Source of the DNA: Pseudomonas sp. B21-015
GTDB lineage: Bacteria > Pseudomonadota > Gammaproteobacteria > Pseudomonadales > Pseudomonadaceae
Assembly: GCF_024749285.1 (NCBI RefSeq)
Contig: NZ_CP087196.1
Location: forward strand, 4,154,001-4,218,000
Length of the DNA stretch: 64,000 nucleotides
Direction of reading: 5' to 3'
A program made the translations under genes and the position numbers. Below the pieces are notes generated by a model. It made no database searches and was not told the DNA's origin. It saw only the letters and a program-made list of their open reading frames with translations. The number at the start of each line of letters is the position of its first letter. Positions within the stretch are counted from its first letter, which is position 1. Below, in pieces: positions 45,724 to 53,909 of this stretch.

Positions 45724-46470
45724 ATGCCTGAAACCCGGCCGTATCAACATCATTATCTGAAAGCCGCGTGTTCCAATTGCAGCGTTCTGGAGTTGTGTCT
45801 GCCGATTGGCATGACCAGCCACGAAGTCGAACGGCTGGATACTCTGATCACTCAGCGTGTAAAGGTTAAAAAAGGCGCAGCCCTGTACCGGGCCGGCGAT
45901 CCGTTGCGCTCGCTTTACGCGGTACGGATCGGTTCATTCAAGACCAGCATGCTGTCGGTCGACGGCCGCGAGCAAGTGACCGGTTTTCAGATACCCGGCG
46001 AAATGCTCGGTCTGGACGCCATCAGCGACGATCGGCACGCCTGCAGCGCCTTTGCCCTTGAGGACAGCGAAGTCTGCCCCCTGCACTACGCGCAACTGGA
46101 GAAACTCGCCCAGGAGCTGCCCTCACTGCAACACAACATGAACAAGCTCCTGAGCCGGGAAATCGTGCGTGATCACAGCATGCTCATGATGATGGGCAAC
46201 ATGAACTCCGATGAACGCCTGGCCGCCTTCCTGCTGAACCTGTCGCAACGGCTGAGCATTCGGGGGTACTCGTCCAGAGACTTTGTGCTGAAGATGCGGC
46301 GCGAAGAGATTGGCTCTTATCTGGGCCTGCGCCTGGAGACCATCTGTCGGGGCATTGCTCATCTGCGGGATCTGGCACTGGTCGAAATTTCCGGGCGTAA
46401 CGTCAAAATCCTGGATCTGGACGGGCTCAAGCAACTCGTCGCCGGCTGTCACCGGGAGCCGCCCCTCTGA
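45724..46470 (+). CDS. FNR/Anr-type transcriptional regulator
   Basis: 248 residues of the Crp/Fnr family. An N-terminal cysteine cluster, C16, C19 and C25 (CSNCSVLELC), with C118 in DSEVCPL matches the four [4Fe-4S] ligands of FNR (20, 23, 29, 122), so it should be an O2-sensing activator. The cyclic-nucleotide-like barrel follows, then the long dimer helix, then the HTH with EIGSYLGLRLETICRGIAHL. Glu205 and Arg209 of the recognition helix are kept, but FNR Ser212 is Cys208 here. It differs from the known housekeeping Anr (for example in the loop after C25), so it is a paralogue dedicated to this block. Confidence 0.94.
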   Translation: MPETRPYQHHYLKAACSNCSVLELCLPIGMTSHEVERLDTLITQRVKVKKGAALYRAGDPLRSLYAVRIGSFKTSMLSVDGREQVTGFQIPGEMLGLDAISDDRHACSAFALEDSEVCPLHYAQLEKLAQELPSLQHNMNKLLSREIVRDHSMLMMMGNMNSDERLAAFLLNLSQRLSIRGYSSRDFVLKMRREEIGSYLGLRLETICRGIAHLRDLALVEISGRNVKILDLDGLKQLVAGCHREPPL

Positions 46471-46504
46471 CACCTTGCGGTGCATTGGCTTGTGGAGAAT
46501 CGTC

Positions 46505-47488
46505 ATGCGCGCCATGGTTTTACATAGCCCCGGCCAGCCGCTGCAACGCGAAGAACGTCCTGTTCCGCGACCCGGCGCGCACCAACTGTTGATCAAGGTT
46601 TTGGCCTGTGGCGTGTGCCGCACCGACCTGCATCTGCTGGACGGTGAGTTGCCACAAGCGGTGTTGCCGCGGGTGCCGGGCCATGAAATCGTCGGTGAAG
46701 TGACGGCGGTGGGGGCCGACGTCACGCCCGACTGGATTGGCAAGCGCGTCGGGGTTCCCTGGCTTGGCTGGACGTGCGGTGAGTGCACGTTCTGCTGCTC
46801 GGGCCGGGAGAACCTCTGCGACCGGGCACAGTTCACCGGCTGTCATCTGGATGGCGGTTATGCCGACTACACAGTTGCCGACGCTCACTTCTGTTTCCCC
46901 ATCCCGGACGCGCTCCTGGCGACCGAAGCCGCACCGCTGCTATGTGCCGGGCTGATCGGTTTTCGCGCCTTGCAAATGGCCAAAGGCGCGCGCCACCTGG
47001 GCCTCTATGGCTTCGGCGCGGCGGCGCATCTGGCAATTCAGGTGGCGCGAGGCCGGGGGCAGCAGGTGTACGCCTTCACTCGCCCGGGCGACAGCGAGGG
47101 CCAGGCCTATGCCCGAACCCTGGGAGCTGCGTGGGCAGGCCCCTCGGATCAGCCACCGCCACACCCGCTCGACGCCAGCCTGATCTTCGCCCCCGTCGGT
47201 GCGCTGGTGCCCCTGGCGCTGGAAGCCACCGTCAAGGGCGGCTGCGTGGTTTGCGCGGGCATCCACATGAGCGACATCCCCGGTTTCCCTTATCGACTGC
47301 TGTGGGGCGAACGCAGCGTCCGCTCGGTAGCGAACCTGACCCGCGAAGATGGCACGGCGTTTTTTGAAGAGCTGCGTCATACGCCCGTGCACAGCGACGT
47401 CACCTGTTTTACCCTGGACGATGCCAATCAGGCGCTGGCAAGCCTGAGGGCCGGTCAGGTCAAAGGAGCGATTGTGCTCATCCCCTGA
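46505..47488 (+). CDS. Zinc-dependent alcohol dehydrogenase family protein
   Basis: 327 residues starting MRAMVLHSPGQPLQ behind GGAG. The catalytic zinc ligands are Cys38 (CGVCRTD) and His60/Glu61 (GHE). The structural zinc cysteines are 91, 94, 97 and 105 (CGECTFCCSGRENLC). The Rossmann loop is LGLYGFGAAAHLAIQ, GFGAAA in place of GxGGLG. It interconverts an alcohol and aldehyde with NAD(P). It starts 34 bases after the FNR-type gene and probably forms an operon with it; a fermentative role at low oxygen is inferred. Confidence 0.93.
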   Translation: MRAMVLHSPGQPLQREERPVPRPGAHQLLIKVLACGVCRTDLHLLDGELPQAVLPRVPGHEIVGEVTAVGADVTPDWIGKRVGVPWLGWTCGECTFCCSGRENLCDRAQFTGCHLDGGYADYTVADAHFCFPIPDALLATEAAPLLCAGLIGFRALQMAKGARHLGLYGFGAAAHLAIQVARGRGQQVYAFTRPGDSEGQAYARTLGAAWAGPSDQPPPHPLDASLIFAPVGALVPLALEATVKGGCVVCAGIHMSDIPGFPYRLLWGERSVRSVANLTREDGTAFFEELRHTPVHSDVTCFTLDDANQALASLRAGQVKGAIVLIP

Positions 47489-47591
47489 CGTTCGCCCCAG
47501 CCATTCGGTGTTTTTTCCGGCACCGTCCGCCAACAACGCTAGGCTTACGGATGATGTGGCGATTGCTCGCCATTTTGCAGGGAGCGCAAAA

Positions 47592-47660
47592 ATGGAATTC
47601 ATTAACCGTTGGCAGCCTCTCTCTCAGGATGGCCTGTATGAGGGAGGAACGCCGCCATGA
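47592..47660 (+). CDS. Possible 22-residue leader peptide
   Basis: ATG 47592 lies behind GGGAG at good spacing and encodes MEFINRWQPLSQDGLYEGG followed by TPP and TGA. The stop overlaps the histidine kinase start in ATGA, which would couple their translation. There is no homology I recognise. It may be a chance frame or a coupling leader. Confidence 0.3.
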   Translation: MEFINRWQPLSQDGLYEGGTPP

Positions 47661-49474
47661 AGATTTCTAACCATTACAAATGGCCTGCCTTGGCCACCAT
47701 TGCGCTGACCCTCTTCAGCGTACTGATATTTTTGCTGATCAAATCCTATTCGTACGACACATCGACCTACTTCGAGTCACGCGACTTCGTTCGTCAACTC
47801 AAGCAATACGATGCCAACTGGAACGTGAAAATCCTGCGGGCCAAAATCGGCCTGAACAACAACCTGCTTCTGGTGGCGCCTCCTGAAGCGGAACAGCGAT
47901 GGGCGCAGCTCGATAGCCTCAACGCTGCCGGCCCTCTCTCGACCCTTTGGCAAACTCGACGGCAGGGTTATCTGGATGCGGTAGAAAACAAGATCCAGTT
48001 GGTTGAGCAATTCAAACAACACAACACGGCCTTGCGAATTTCACTGGATGCCCTGCCCGAGCTGGAAGATGGCATTCAGGCGCTGCGCGAAGATGTCAAC
48101 GACAAGCTCCCGTTGGTGCATGCGGCGGCGGCCTCACTGGTGTTCGATGTTACGTTGGACACCCTTGAATACGCCCTCTATGTCTCCGACGAAAGGGCTG
48201 AGGAAATCTCTGAACATCTGAAAGCTTTGAATGAATACATCCATCAACTGCCGCCTGAACAGCGCCTGCCTTTCACCGCATTTGTAGGCGCCGTGAATGC
48301 CACCGTTCGAGAGCAGCCCATCGTCAATGACTTGCTTGATCGCATCAGCGTCATTCCGGTCGCACAGCAACTGGACAGCATCAACGAGTTATTGAACGAG
48401 ACACAACGGCGCACCGGCGCGACAGATCGCCAATATCACCTTTACCTGGGGATATGCGCCGGCATCATGGCGCTTCTGTTGTTGTACCTGGCCGCCCGCC
48501 TGATTCGCAGTTATGCGGTGATCAACAAGATGAACAATGAATTGCAGACGGCAAACGAGCGACTGGAACAACGTGTCGAGGAGCGTACCCGCAAACTGCT
48601 GGAAGCCGAGCGCGAGTTGGTCGATGCCGCGCGGATGGCCGGCATGGCGGAGATCGCGACCAATGTGCTGCACAACGTCGGTAATGTGCTGAACAGCGTT
48701 AACGTCTCTGCAGATTTGATCACCCGCAAATTGGCGGCCAGCAAAACACTTGGCCTGGGCAAAGCGGTAAACATGATGAACGAGCACGCCCAGGACCTGG
48801 GGCAGTTCATCACGCTCGATGAAAAAGGCAAACTGCTTCCCGTTTACCTCAATCAACTGGTCAACTCCATCGCGGCCGAGCAAGCGAGCATCGTTGACGA
48901 GCTGTCGCAACTCACCAAAAGCATCGATCACATCAAGGACATCGTCGCCACCCAACAGGCCTATGCCGGCGCCGCCAGGCTGGTCGAGCCGCTGAACGTC
49001 ATCGATCTGTTCGAAGATGCGTTACGCATGAATTCCGGTGCCTTGAGTCGGCACCATGTCACCGTCACCAAAGACTATCAGGCCACACCGACCATCATCG
49101 GCGACAAGCACCGACTGCTGTTGATCCTGATCAATCTGATCAGCAATGCCAAGTACGCGATGTCCAAGGTCAGCGACCGGCAGCGCCATATGACACTGGG
49201 CGTCAAGATTATCGATAACACAACGCTGCGCTTCAGCGTAGAGGATCAGGGCGAAGGGATTGCTGCCGAGAACTTGACCCGCATCTTCAATCACGGTTTC
49301 ACCACACGCAAGGAAGGTCATGGTTTTGGCCTGCACAGTTGTGCGCTCGCGGCGGTAGAGATGAACGGGCGCCTTCGCGTCCATAGCGACGGACCCGGTC
49401 AGGGGGCACTGTTTACCCTGGAGATTCCGCTGGAAACGGCGGACGCATTGCAGACTGCCCAGGCCCTGCAATGA
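47657..49474 (+). CDS. Membrane sensor histidine kinase, orphan
   Basis: 605 residues. TM1 is about 10-29, a large helical periplasmic domain about 30-258 follows, then TM2 259-283 and a coiled coil 290-325. The phospho-acceptor region is AEIATNVLHNVGNVLNSV with His339, of the HNVGN subtype. The HATPase domain has N box LINLISNAKYAM, G1 EDQGEGI, F box NHGFTTRK and G2 GHGFGLHSCA. No response regulator is beside it. GGAGG lies before the start. It follows the ADH gene by 168 bases. The signal is unknown. Confidence 0.92.
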   Translation: MKISNHYKWPALATIALTLFSVLIFLLIKSYSYDTSTYFESRDFVRQLKQYDANWNVKILRAKIGLNNNLLLVAPPEAEQRWAQLDSLNAAGPLSTLWQTRRQGYLDAVENKIQLVEQFKQHNTALRISLDALPELEDGIQALREDVNDKLPLVHAAAASLVFDVTLDTLEYALYVSDERAEEISEHLKALNEYIHQLPPEQRLPFTAFVGAVNATVREQPIVNDLLDRISVIPVAQQLDSINELLNETQRRTGATDRQYHLYLGICAGIMALLLLYLAARLIRSYAVINKMNNELQTANERLEQRVEERTRKLLEAERELVDAARMAGMAEIATNVLHNVGNVLNSVNVSADLITRKLAASKTLGLGKAVNMMNEHAQDLGQFITLDEKGKLLPVYLNQLVNSIAAEQASIVDELSQLTKSIDHIKDIVATQQAYAGAARLVEPLNVIDLFEDALRMNSGALSRHHVTVTKDYQATPTIIGDKHRLLLILINLISNAKYAMSKVSDRQRHMTLGVKIIDNTTLRFSVEDQGEGIAAENLTRIFNHGFTTRKEGHGFGLHSCALAAVEMNGRLRVHSDGPGQGALFTLEIPLETADALQTAQALQ

Positions 49475-49503
49475 CGTCGCCCTGGCCAGTTAAGCGCAAT
49501 CCA

Positions 49504-49593
49504 TGTGGGAGCGAGCCTGCTCGCGAATACGGTGTGTCAGGCAACATTAATGTCGACTGATAATCCCTCTTCGCGAGCAGGCTCGCTCCCACA
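49504..49593. repeat. REP pair, family 2
   Basis: TGTGGGAGCGAGCCTGCTCG and its inverse CGAGCAGGCTCGCTCCCACA flank about 45 bases. It lies in the gap between the histidine kinase and the convergent aldo/keto reductase gene. Confidence 0.9.
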
Positions 49594-49638
49594 GGTTCCG
49601 CATTTGGCATTGGTCGCCCCGCTACTTTGTCAACACGA

Positions 49639-50574
49639 CTACCCCACCAGGGCAATCAACTGCTGGCGCTGTGCATCCGTCAGCATTGGGCCTCCACCCG
49701 CACCGGCGTTTTCCGCCATGTAGCGCGGGTTGTGGGTGCCGGGGATGACACAGGTCACAGCCGGATGAGCCAGCACAAACTTGAGCGCCAGTTGCGCCCA
49801 GCTGTTGATCCCCACTTGCGCAGCCCATCCCGGTAACGGTTTGCCTTTCAATCGAGCGAGCAAGCCACCTCCGCCGAAAGGCCGATTGCAGATCACCGCC
49901 ACGCCGCGCTCGCGGCACAGCGGCAGGATTCGTTTCTCGACGGTGCGGTCGTCCAGTGCATAGTTGATTTGCAGGAAGTCCATCGGCTCGGCTTGCAACA
50001 CCGCTTCCACTTCGTCATACGCCGACGCCGTGTAATGGCTGATGCCGATGTAGCGAATGCGCCCTTCTGCCTTCCATTGACGCAGGGTCGGCAGATGGGT
50101 TTTCCAGTCCAGCAGGTTGTGAATCTGCATCAGATCGATACGGTCGGTTTGCAACAGCTTGAACGACTGCTCCATCTGCGCAATGCCTTCTTCGCGGCCA
50201 CGGGTCCAGACTTTGGTGGCCAGGAAGGCAGGTGAGCGAGGCTGATGGATCGATAGCAACTCACCGGTCGTCTGCTCGGCGCGACCGTACATGGGCGAGC
50301 TGTCTATTACCTTTCCCCCCTTCTCGAACAACGCGTTGAGAACGGCGGGCAGATGCTTGTAAGCGGGACTTGAAGGCTCGACATCAAAGCCGCGATAAGT
50401 GCCCAACCCGACAATGGGTAACGGCTCGTTGCTGGAAGGAATGGCTCGGGTCAGCATGTTCTTGCCTCCTGTTTCCGTCGACGGCGTCGATGCAGCAAAG
50501 GCTGGATCGAAGGTGAGGACCGCCGAAGCACCGGCAGCCAGCGTGAGTATTCTTCTGCGGGTGAAAACAGCCAT
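49639..50574 (-). CDS. Aldo/keto reductase with Tat-type signal
   Basis: 311 residues starting MAVFTRRRILTLAAGASAV. The twin-arginine motif and following hydrophobic stretch, with cleavage near PAFA-AS, suggest Tat export, which is unusual for the family but known in some branches. The reductase fold is indicated by LPIVGLGTYRGFD, VIDSSPMYGRAE (Asp/Tyr), FLATKVW (Lys), LMQIHN (His) and the late LKFVLAHPAVTCVIPGT. The upstream frame extension is REP-derived, so ATG 50574 is chosen. The substrate is unknown. Confidence 0.9.
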   Translation of the reverse strand: MAVFTRRRILTLAAGASAVLTFDPAFAASTPSTETGGKNMLTRAIPSSNEPLPIVGLGTYRGFDVEPSSPAYKHLPAVLNALFEKGGKVIDSSPMYGRAEQTTGELLSIHQPRSPAFLATKVWTRGREEGIAQMEQSFKLLQTDRIDLMQIHNLLDWKTHLPTLRQWKAEGRIRYIGISHYTASAYDEVEAVLQAEPMDFLQINYALDDRTVEKRILPLCRERGVAVICNRPFGGGGLLARLKGKPLPGWAAQVGINSWAQLALKFVLAHPAVTCVIPGTHNPRYMAENAGAGGGPMLTDAQRQQLIALVG

Positions 50575-50610
50575 GGGTATGGGCCAATGCCAGTCAGTGA
50601 AGCACAACCC

Positions 50611-50702
50611 CTGTGGGAGCGGGCTTGCCCGCGAAAGCGGTGTGTCAGGCGACATCAATGTTGACTGTGACGCCGTCTTCGCGGGCAAGCCCGCTCCCAC
50701 AG
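50611..50702. repeat. REP pair, family 2
   Basis: CTGTGGGAGCGGGCTTGCCC and the inverted arm ending CCCGCTCCCACAG flank about 45 bases, in the spacer upstream of the divergent reductase and hydrolase genes. Confidence 0.9.
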
Positions 50703-50795
50703 ATTCCGCACCGCGGCTCTCCTGTACAGCTGAAATTACTGAACTACACTTTGGCGGCGCTCCAGCAATAGCTGTCTCAAGGCCCAAAGCAGTCC

Positions 50796-51584
50796 ATGTC
50801 GTCCACTAAACTTAGCCGAATGTCGCGAACCCTGGCGTCTCTCTTCGCTTTCATTGCCATTGCATACCTGCTGCTCTGCGCCGCGCTGTTCGTGTTTCAA
50901 CGCGCCCTCATCTACTACCCGCAACCACGCGCCATCGACGCACCCGAAACGCTTCTTGCATTGTCAGTCGCCGACGCGCAGGTGCTGGTGACCGTCAGGC
51001 CGCACGACGGCCCGAAGGCGTTGATCTACTTCGGCGGCAATGCCGAGGACGTTTCCCGCAGCCTGCCCCCCTTCTCGCAGGCTTTTGCAGATCATGCAAT
51101 CTACTTGCTTCATTACCGAGGCTACGGTGGCAGTTCCGGGTCGCCTTCCGAGGAGGCGATTCAGCGCGATGCCATGACCTTGTTCGACTGGGTCTACAAC
51201 ACCCATCCCACTATCACCGTGGTCGGGCGCAGCCTGGGTTCGGGCGTTGCCGTGCGCCTCGCCAGCCAACGCCCGGCCTCGCGGCTGATTCTGATCACGC
51301 CCTACAACAGCCTTGAAGACCTCGCCGCCCGCCAGTTCCCCTGGTTCCCGGTGAAGTGGCTGTTACAGGAAAAATTTGAATCCTGGAAATACGCCGCCCA
51401 CATCACGGTCCCGACGCTGTTGGTGGTGGCCGAGCACGACGAAGTCATACCACGCTCAAGCACGGACCAGCTCTACACGCATTTCGCCAAAGGTGTGGCC
51501 TCGCTGCAGGTCATACCGGGCACGGACCACAACACGATTTCCGAGAGCGCTCAATACCTGAAGATGCTGGGTGCCGCGTTGTGA
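50796..51584 (+). CDS. Membrane-anchored alpha/beta hydrolase
   Basis: 262 residues with one N-terminal membrane helix (about 12-36, LFAFIAIAYLLLCAALFVFQ), then a serine hydrolase domain of the BEM46/YfhR-like type. Elements are ALIYFGGNAEDVS (oxyanion loop), LHYRGYGGSSG, nucleophile VVGRSLGSGVAV, VVAEHDEVIP with Asp, and GTDHNTISE with His. The start may be 50796 or the Met at 50820. The substrate is unknown. Confidence 0.88.
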   Translation: MSSTKLSRMSRTLASLFAFIAIAYLLLCAALFVFQRALIYYPQPRAIDAPETLLALSVADAQVLVTVRPHDGPKALIYFGGNAEDVSRSLPPFSQAFADHAIYLLHYRGYGGSSGSPSEEAIQRDAMTLFDWVYNTHPTITVVGRSLGSGVAVRLASQRPASRLILITPYNSLEDLAARQFPWFPVKWLLQEKFESWKYAAHITVPTLLVVAEHDEVIPRSSTDQLYTHFAKGVASLQVIPGTDHNTISESAQYLKMLGAAL

Positions 51585-51741
51585 GGGCCATCACAACCGA
51601 AGGCCTATAAGGAGGCGGTCATAAAATCGAAATAACCACTTGACATTTTTTTTACAACTCAGCGGGCAGGGTATAGGGCTGCGAGTTCTGCGGCTCATGA
51701 TGAGCATTGCGCAGGCCTATAACAAAACAATGGAGCAAGGC

Positions 51742-51867
51742 ATGGAGCCTACGGTGGCATCGACTCAAAAAAATACGTTGATCAGCGAACACTTACAGGG
51801 GGTTGTCATGCAAAGGCGTCCTTTGCGCAGGATGGGGATCAGTCGCACACAGGCGCAGGCCTCATGA
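51742..51867 (+). CDS. Possible small protein upstream of epimerase
   Basis: 41 codons from ATG 51742 (MEPTVASTQKNTLISEHLQG to the basic RRPLRRMGISRTQ). GGAGCAAGG precedes the ATG, and the stop overlaps the epimerase ATG by 4 bases, so it could translate the epimerase by coupling. I do not recognise it; the basic C-terminal half is compatible with a chance frame. Confidence 0.3.
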   Translation: MEPTVASTQKNTLISEHLQGVVMQRRPLRRMGISRTQAQAS

Positions 51868-52841
51868 CGGTTCTGGTCACTGGCGCCGCCGGTTTCATCG
51901 GGTATCACACCGTCAAGCGTTTGTGTCGCGAAGGCCTTGAAGTGGTCGGTATCGACAATCTCAACGACTACTACAGCGTGGAACTCAAACACGCCCGGCT
52001 CAAGGAGCTGGAATCGTTGCCGGGCTTTCGCTTCCAGGCCCTGGATATCGTCGACAAACCGGCCTTGATGGCGTTGTTCCAGGCCCATGCCTTTACCGAG
52101 GTTGTGCACCTGGCCGCCCAGGCGGGTGTTCGCTATTCACTGGATAACCCGGACGTCTATGCGCAGTCCAATCTGGTAGGTTTTCTGAATGTGCTGGAAG
52201 CGTGCCGGCACCATCGCCCCGCCCATCTGATCTATGCCTCGAGCAGCTCGGTGTACGGCACCAACAGCAAAATGCCGTTCAGCGTCGAAGACGCCGTCGA
52301 TCATCCCATTTCGCTGTATGCCGCCAGCAAACGAGCCAATGAACTGCTGGCGCACAGCTATTGCCACCTCTATGGCCTGAGAGCCAGCGGTTTGCGCTTT
52401 TTTACCGTTTACGGGCCTTGGGGGCGCCCCGACATGGCGCTGTTCAAGTTTACCGAGGCGATCATCAAAGGCTTGCCGATCGACATCTATAACCATGGCC
52501 AGATGTCGCGGGATTTCACCTACGTCGACGACATCGTCGAAAGCATCGCCCGCCTGCGCTCCAAGCCACCCGTGCCGAACGAGCCAGGCGATGGCGTAAA
52601 CCGGATTTTCAACATAGGCCGCGGCCAGCCAGTGCCGCTGCTGGAGTTCGTCGACTGCCTGGAGTCCGCGCTGGGCATCAAGGCCCAACGCAACTTCATG
52701 CCGCTACAGGCAGGCGATGTGATCAAGACCTGGGCCGATATTTCGGCACTGGCCGAGTGGGTCGACTTCCGTCCTCAAGTGACGGTTGAGACAGGCGTGG
52801 CGGAATTTGTGAAGTGGTATCGCCACTTCTATCAGATATGA
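51864..52841 (+). CDS. NAD-dependent epimerase (UDP-glucuronate 4-epimerase-like)
   Basis: 325 residues of the extended SDR family. The NAD loop is GAAGFIGYH at 7-15, the active site is SSSSVYGT plus YAASKRANE (Tyr and Lys), and the substrate region is DFTYVDDIVESI. It resembles UDP-glucuronate/galacturonate 4-epimerases (LNDYYSVELKHARL after strand two). It supplies a sugar nucleotide, probably for the glycosyltransferases that follow. It is the first convincing gene of the operon; the next gene starts 50 bases later. Confidence 0.93.
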   Translation: MTVLVTGAAGFIGYHTVKRLCREGLEVVGIDNLNDYYSVELKHARLKELESLPGFRFQALDIVDKPALMALFQAHAFTEVVHLAAQAGVRYSLDNPDVYAQSNLVGFLNVLEACRHHRPAHLIYASSSSVYGTNSKMPFSVEDAVDHPISLYAASKRANELLAHSYCHLYGLRASGLRFFTVYGPWGRPDMALFKFTEAIIKGLPIDIYNHGQMSRDFTYVDDIVESIARLRSKPPVPNEPGDGVNRIFNIGRGQPVPLLEFVDCLESALGIKAQRNFMPLQAGDVIKTWADISALAEWVDFRPQVTVETGVAEFVKWYRHFYQI

Positions 52842-52890
52842 AACGTGAGCCCTTGATAAATAAAAAACCAAGGAGCAAGGGGGGGACTCT

Positions 52891-53631
52891 ATGAACCAAG
52901 ACATTTTTGTATCTGTATTGATTCCAGCAAAGAACGAAGCGAACAACCTCAAACCGTTACTTGAGGAAATCCGCGTCGCATTGGCCGACGAGGCCTACGA
53001 AATCATTGTCGTGGACGATGGCAGCACCGATTCCACCCTGCATGAACTGCGGCAGCTGAAAAACAGCGGCCTGGATGCGTTGCGCATCCTGCGCCATGAG
53101 CGCTCGCTGGGGCAAAGCACCTCGCTCTACCACGCGGCGATCGCCGCCCGGGGGCAATGGCTGGCCACGCTTGATGGCGACGGTCAAAACGACCCCGCGG
53201 ACATCCCCGGGATGTTGGCGCTGGTGCGTGGTGAACAGGGGCTGGTAGACGTTCAACTGGTGGCCGGGCACCGGGTCAACCGCCGCGACACCGCGAGTAA
53301 ACGCTGGGCCTCGCGTTTCGCCAACGGGCTGCGCAGCCGCCTGCTCAATGACGCGACCCCGGACACCGGCTGCGGGCTGAAGTTGATCGAGCGCGCGGCG
53401 TTTCTGCGCTTGCCGTACTTCGACCACATGCATCGGTTCATTCCCGCGCTGATCCAGCGTCACAACGGCCGAATGATCGTCCACCCGGTCAACCATCGGC
53501 CTCGCACCGCCGGGGTGTCCAAATACGGCAACATCGACCGCGCCCTGGTGGGCATTCTCGACCTGTTCGGCGTGTGGTGGCTGATCAAACGCACGCGGTT
53601 GAACACCAACGCACAGGAGATCGAAGGATGA
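52891..53631 (+). CDS. Glycosyltransferase family 2 (dolichol-P-mannose/ArnC-like)
   Basis: 246 residues with a GT-A fold: VSVLIPAKNEANNL at the start, IIVVDDGSTDST, LDGDGQNDPADIP with the DxD-like Asp pair, and GCGLKLIERAAF. It lacks the C-terminal membrane helices of ArnC, so it probably acts at the membrane surface and moves a sugar onto undecaprenyl phosphate for the following GT39. GGGGGG lies upstream. It overlaps the next gene by 4 bases (ATGA). Confidence 0.92.
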   Translation: MNQDIFVSVLIPAKNEANNLKPLLEEIRVALADEAYEIIVVDDGSTDSTLHELRQLKNSGLDALRILRHERSLGQSTSLYHAAIAARGQWLATLDGDGQNDPADIPGMLALVRGEQGLVDVQLVAGHRVNRRDTASKRWASRFANGLRSRLLNDATPDTGCGLKLIERAAFLRLPYFDHMHRFIPALIQRHNGRMIVHPVNHRPRTAGVSKYGNIDRALVGILDLFGVWWLIKRTRLNTNAQEIEG

Positions 53632-53906
53632 ACGTCTCCCGCGAAACCCTGTGGCTGGTGGTCGGCTTCGCTGGCCAGATTGCCTTTACCGGTCGCTTCG
53701 TCTTGCAGTGGCTGTTCAGCGAATACAAAAAACGCAGCGTGATTCCGGTGAGCTTCTGGTATCTGAGCATTGTCGGCAGCGCCCTGCTGCTCGCTTATGC
53801 CATTTACCGGGAAGACCCGGTCTTCATCGCCGGCCAGGCCTTTGGCTCCATCGTCTATTTGCGCAATTTGCAATTGATTGCCCGCAGCAAACACCTGAAG
53901 GACTGA
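53628..53906 (+). CDS. Lipid-A-disaccharide-synthase N-terminal-like (LAB_N) membrane protein
   Basis: 92 residues starting MNVSRETLWLVVGFAGQIAF; GGAG lies before ATG 53628. The LAB_N pattern GFAGQIAFTGRFVLQW-SE-KK-S-IP-SFW is clear, with three membrane helices. Such small proteins occur between GT2 and GT39 genes in many Gram-negatives and resemble small multidrug resistance-type flippases. A role in flipping or scaffolding the lipid-linked sugar is inference. The tail LQLIARSKHLKD is short. Confidence 0.92.
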   Translation: MNVSRETLWLVVGFAGQIAFTGRFVLQWLFSEYKKRSVIPVSFWYLSIVGSALLLAYAIYREDPVFIAGQAFGSIVYLRNLQLIARSKHLKD

Positions 53907-53909
53907 GCC

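Noticed and set aside
51640-51677. TTGACA at 51640 with TATAGG at 51672 as a sigma70 promoter
   Set aside because: The spacing is 26 bases, well outside the usual 16-18.
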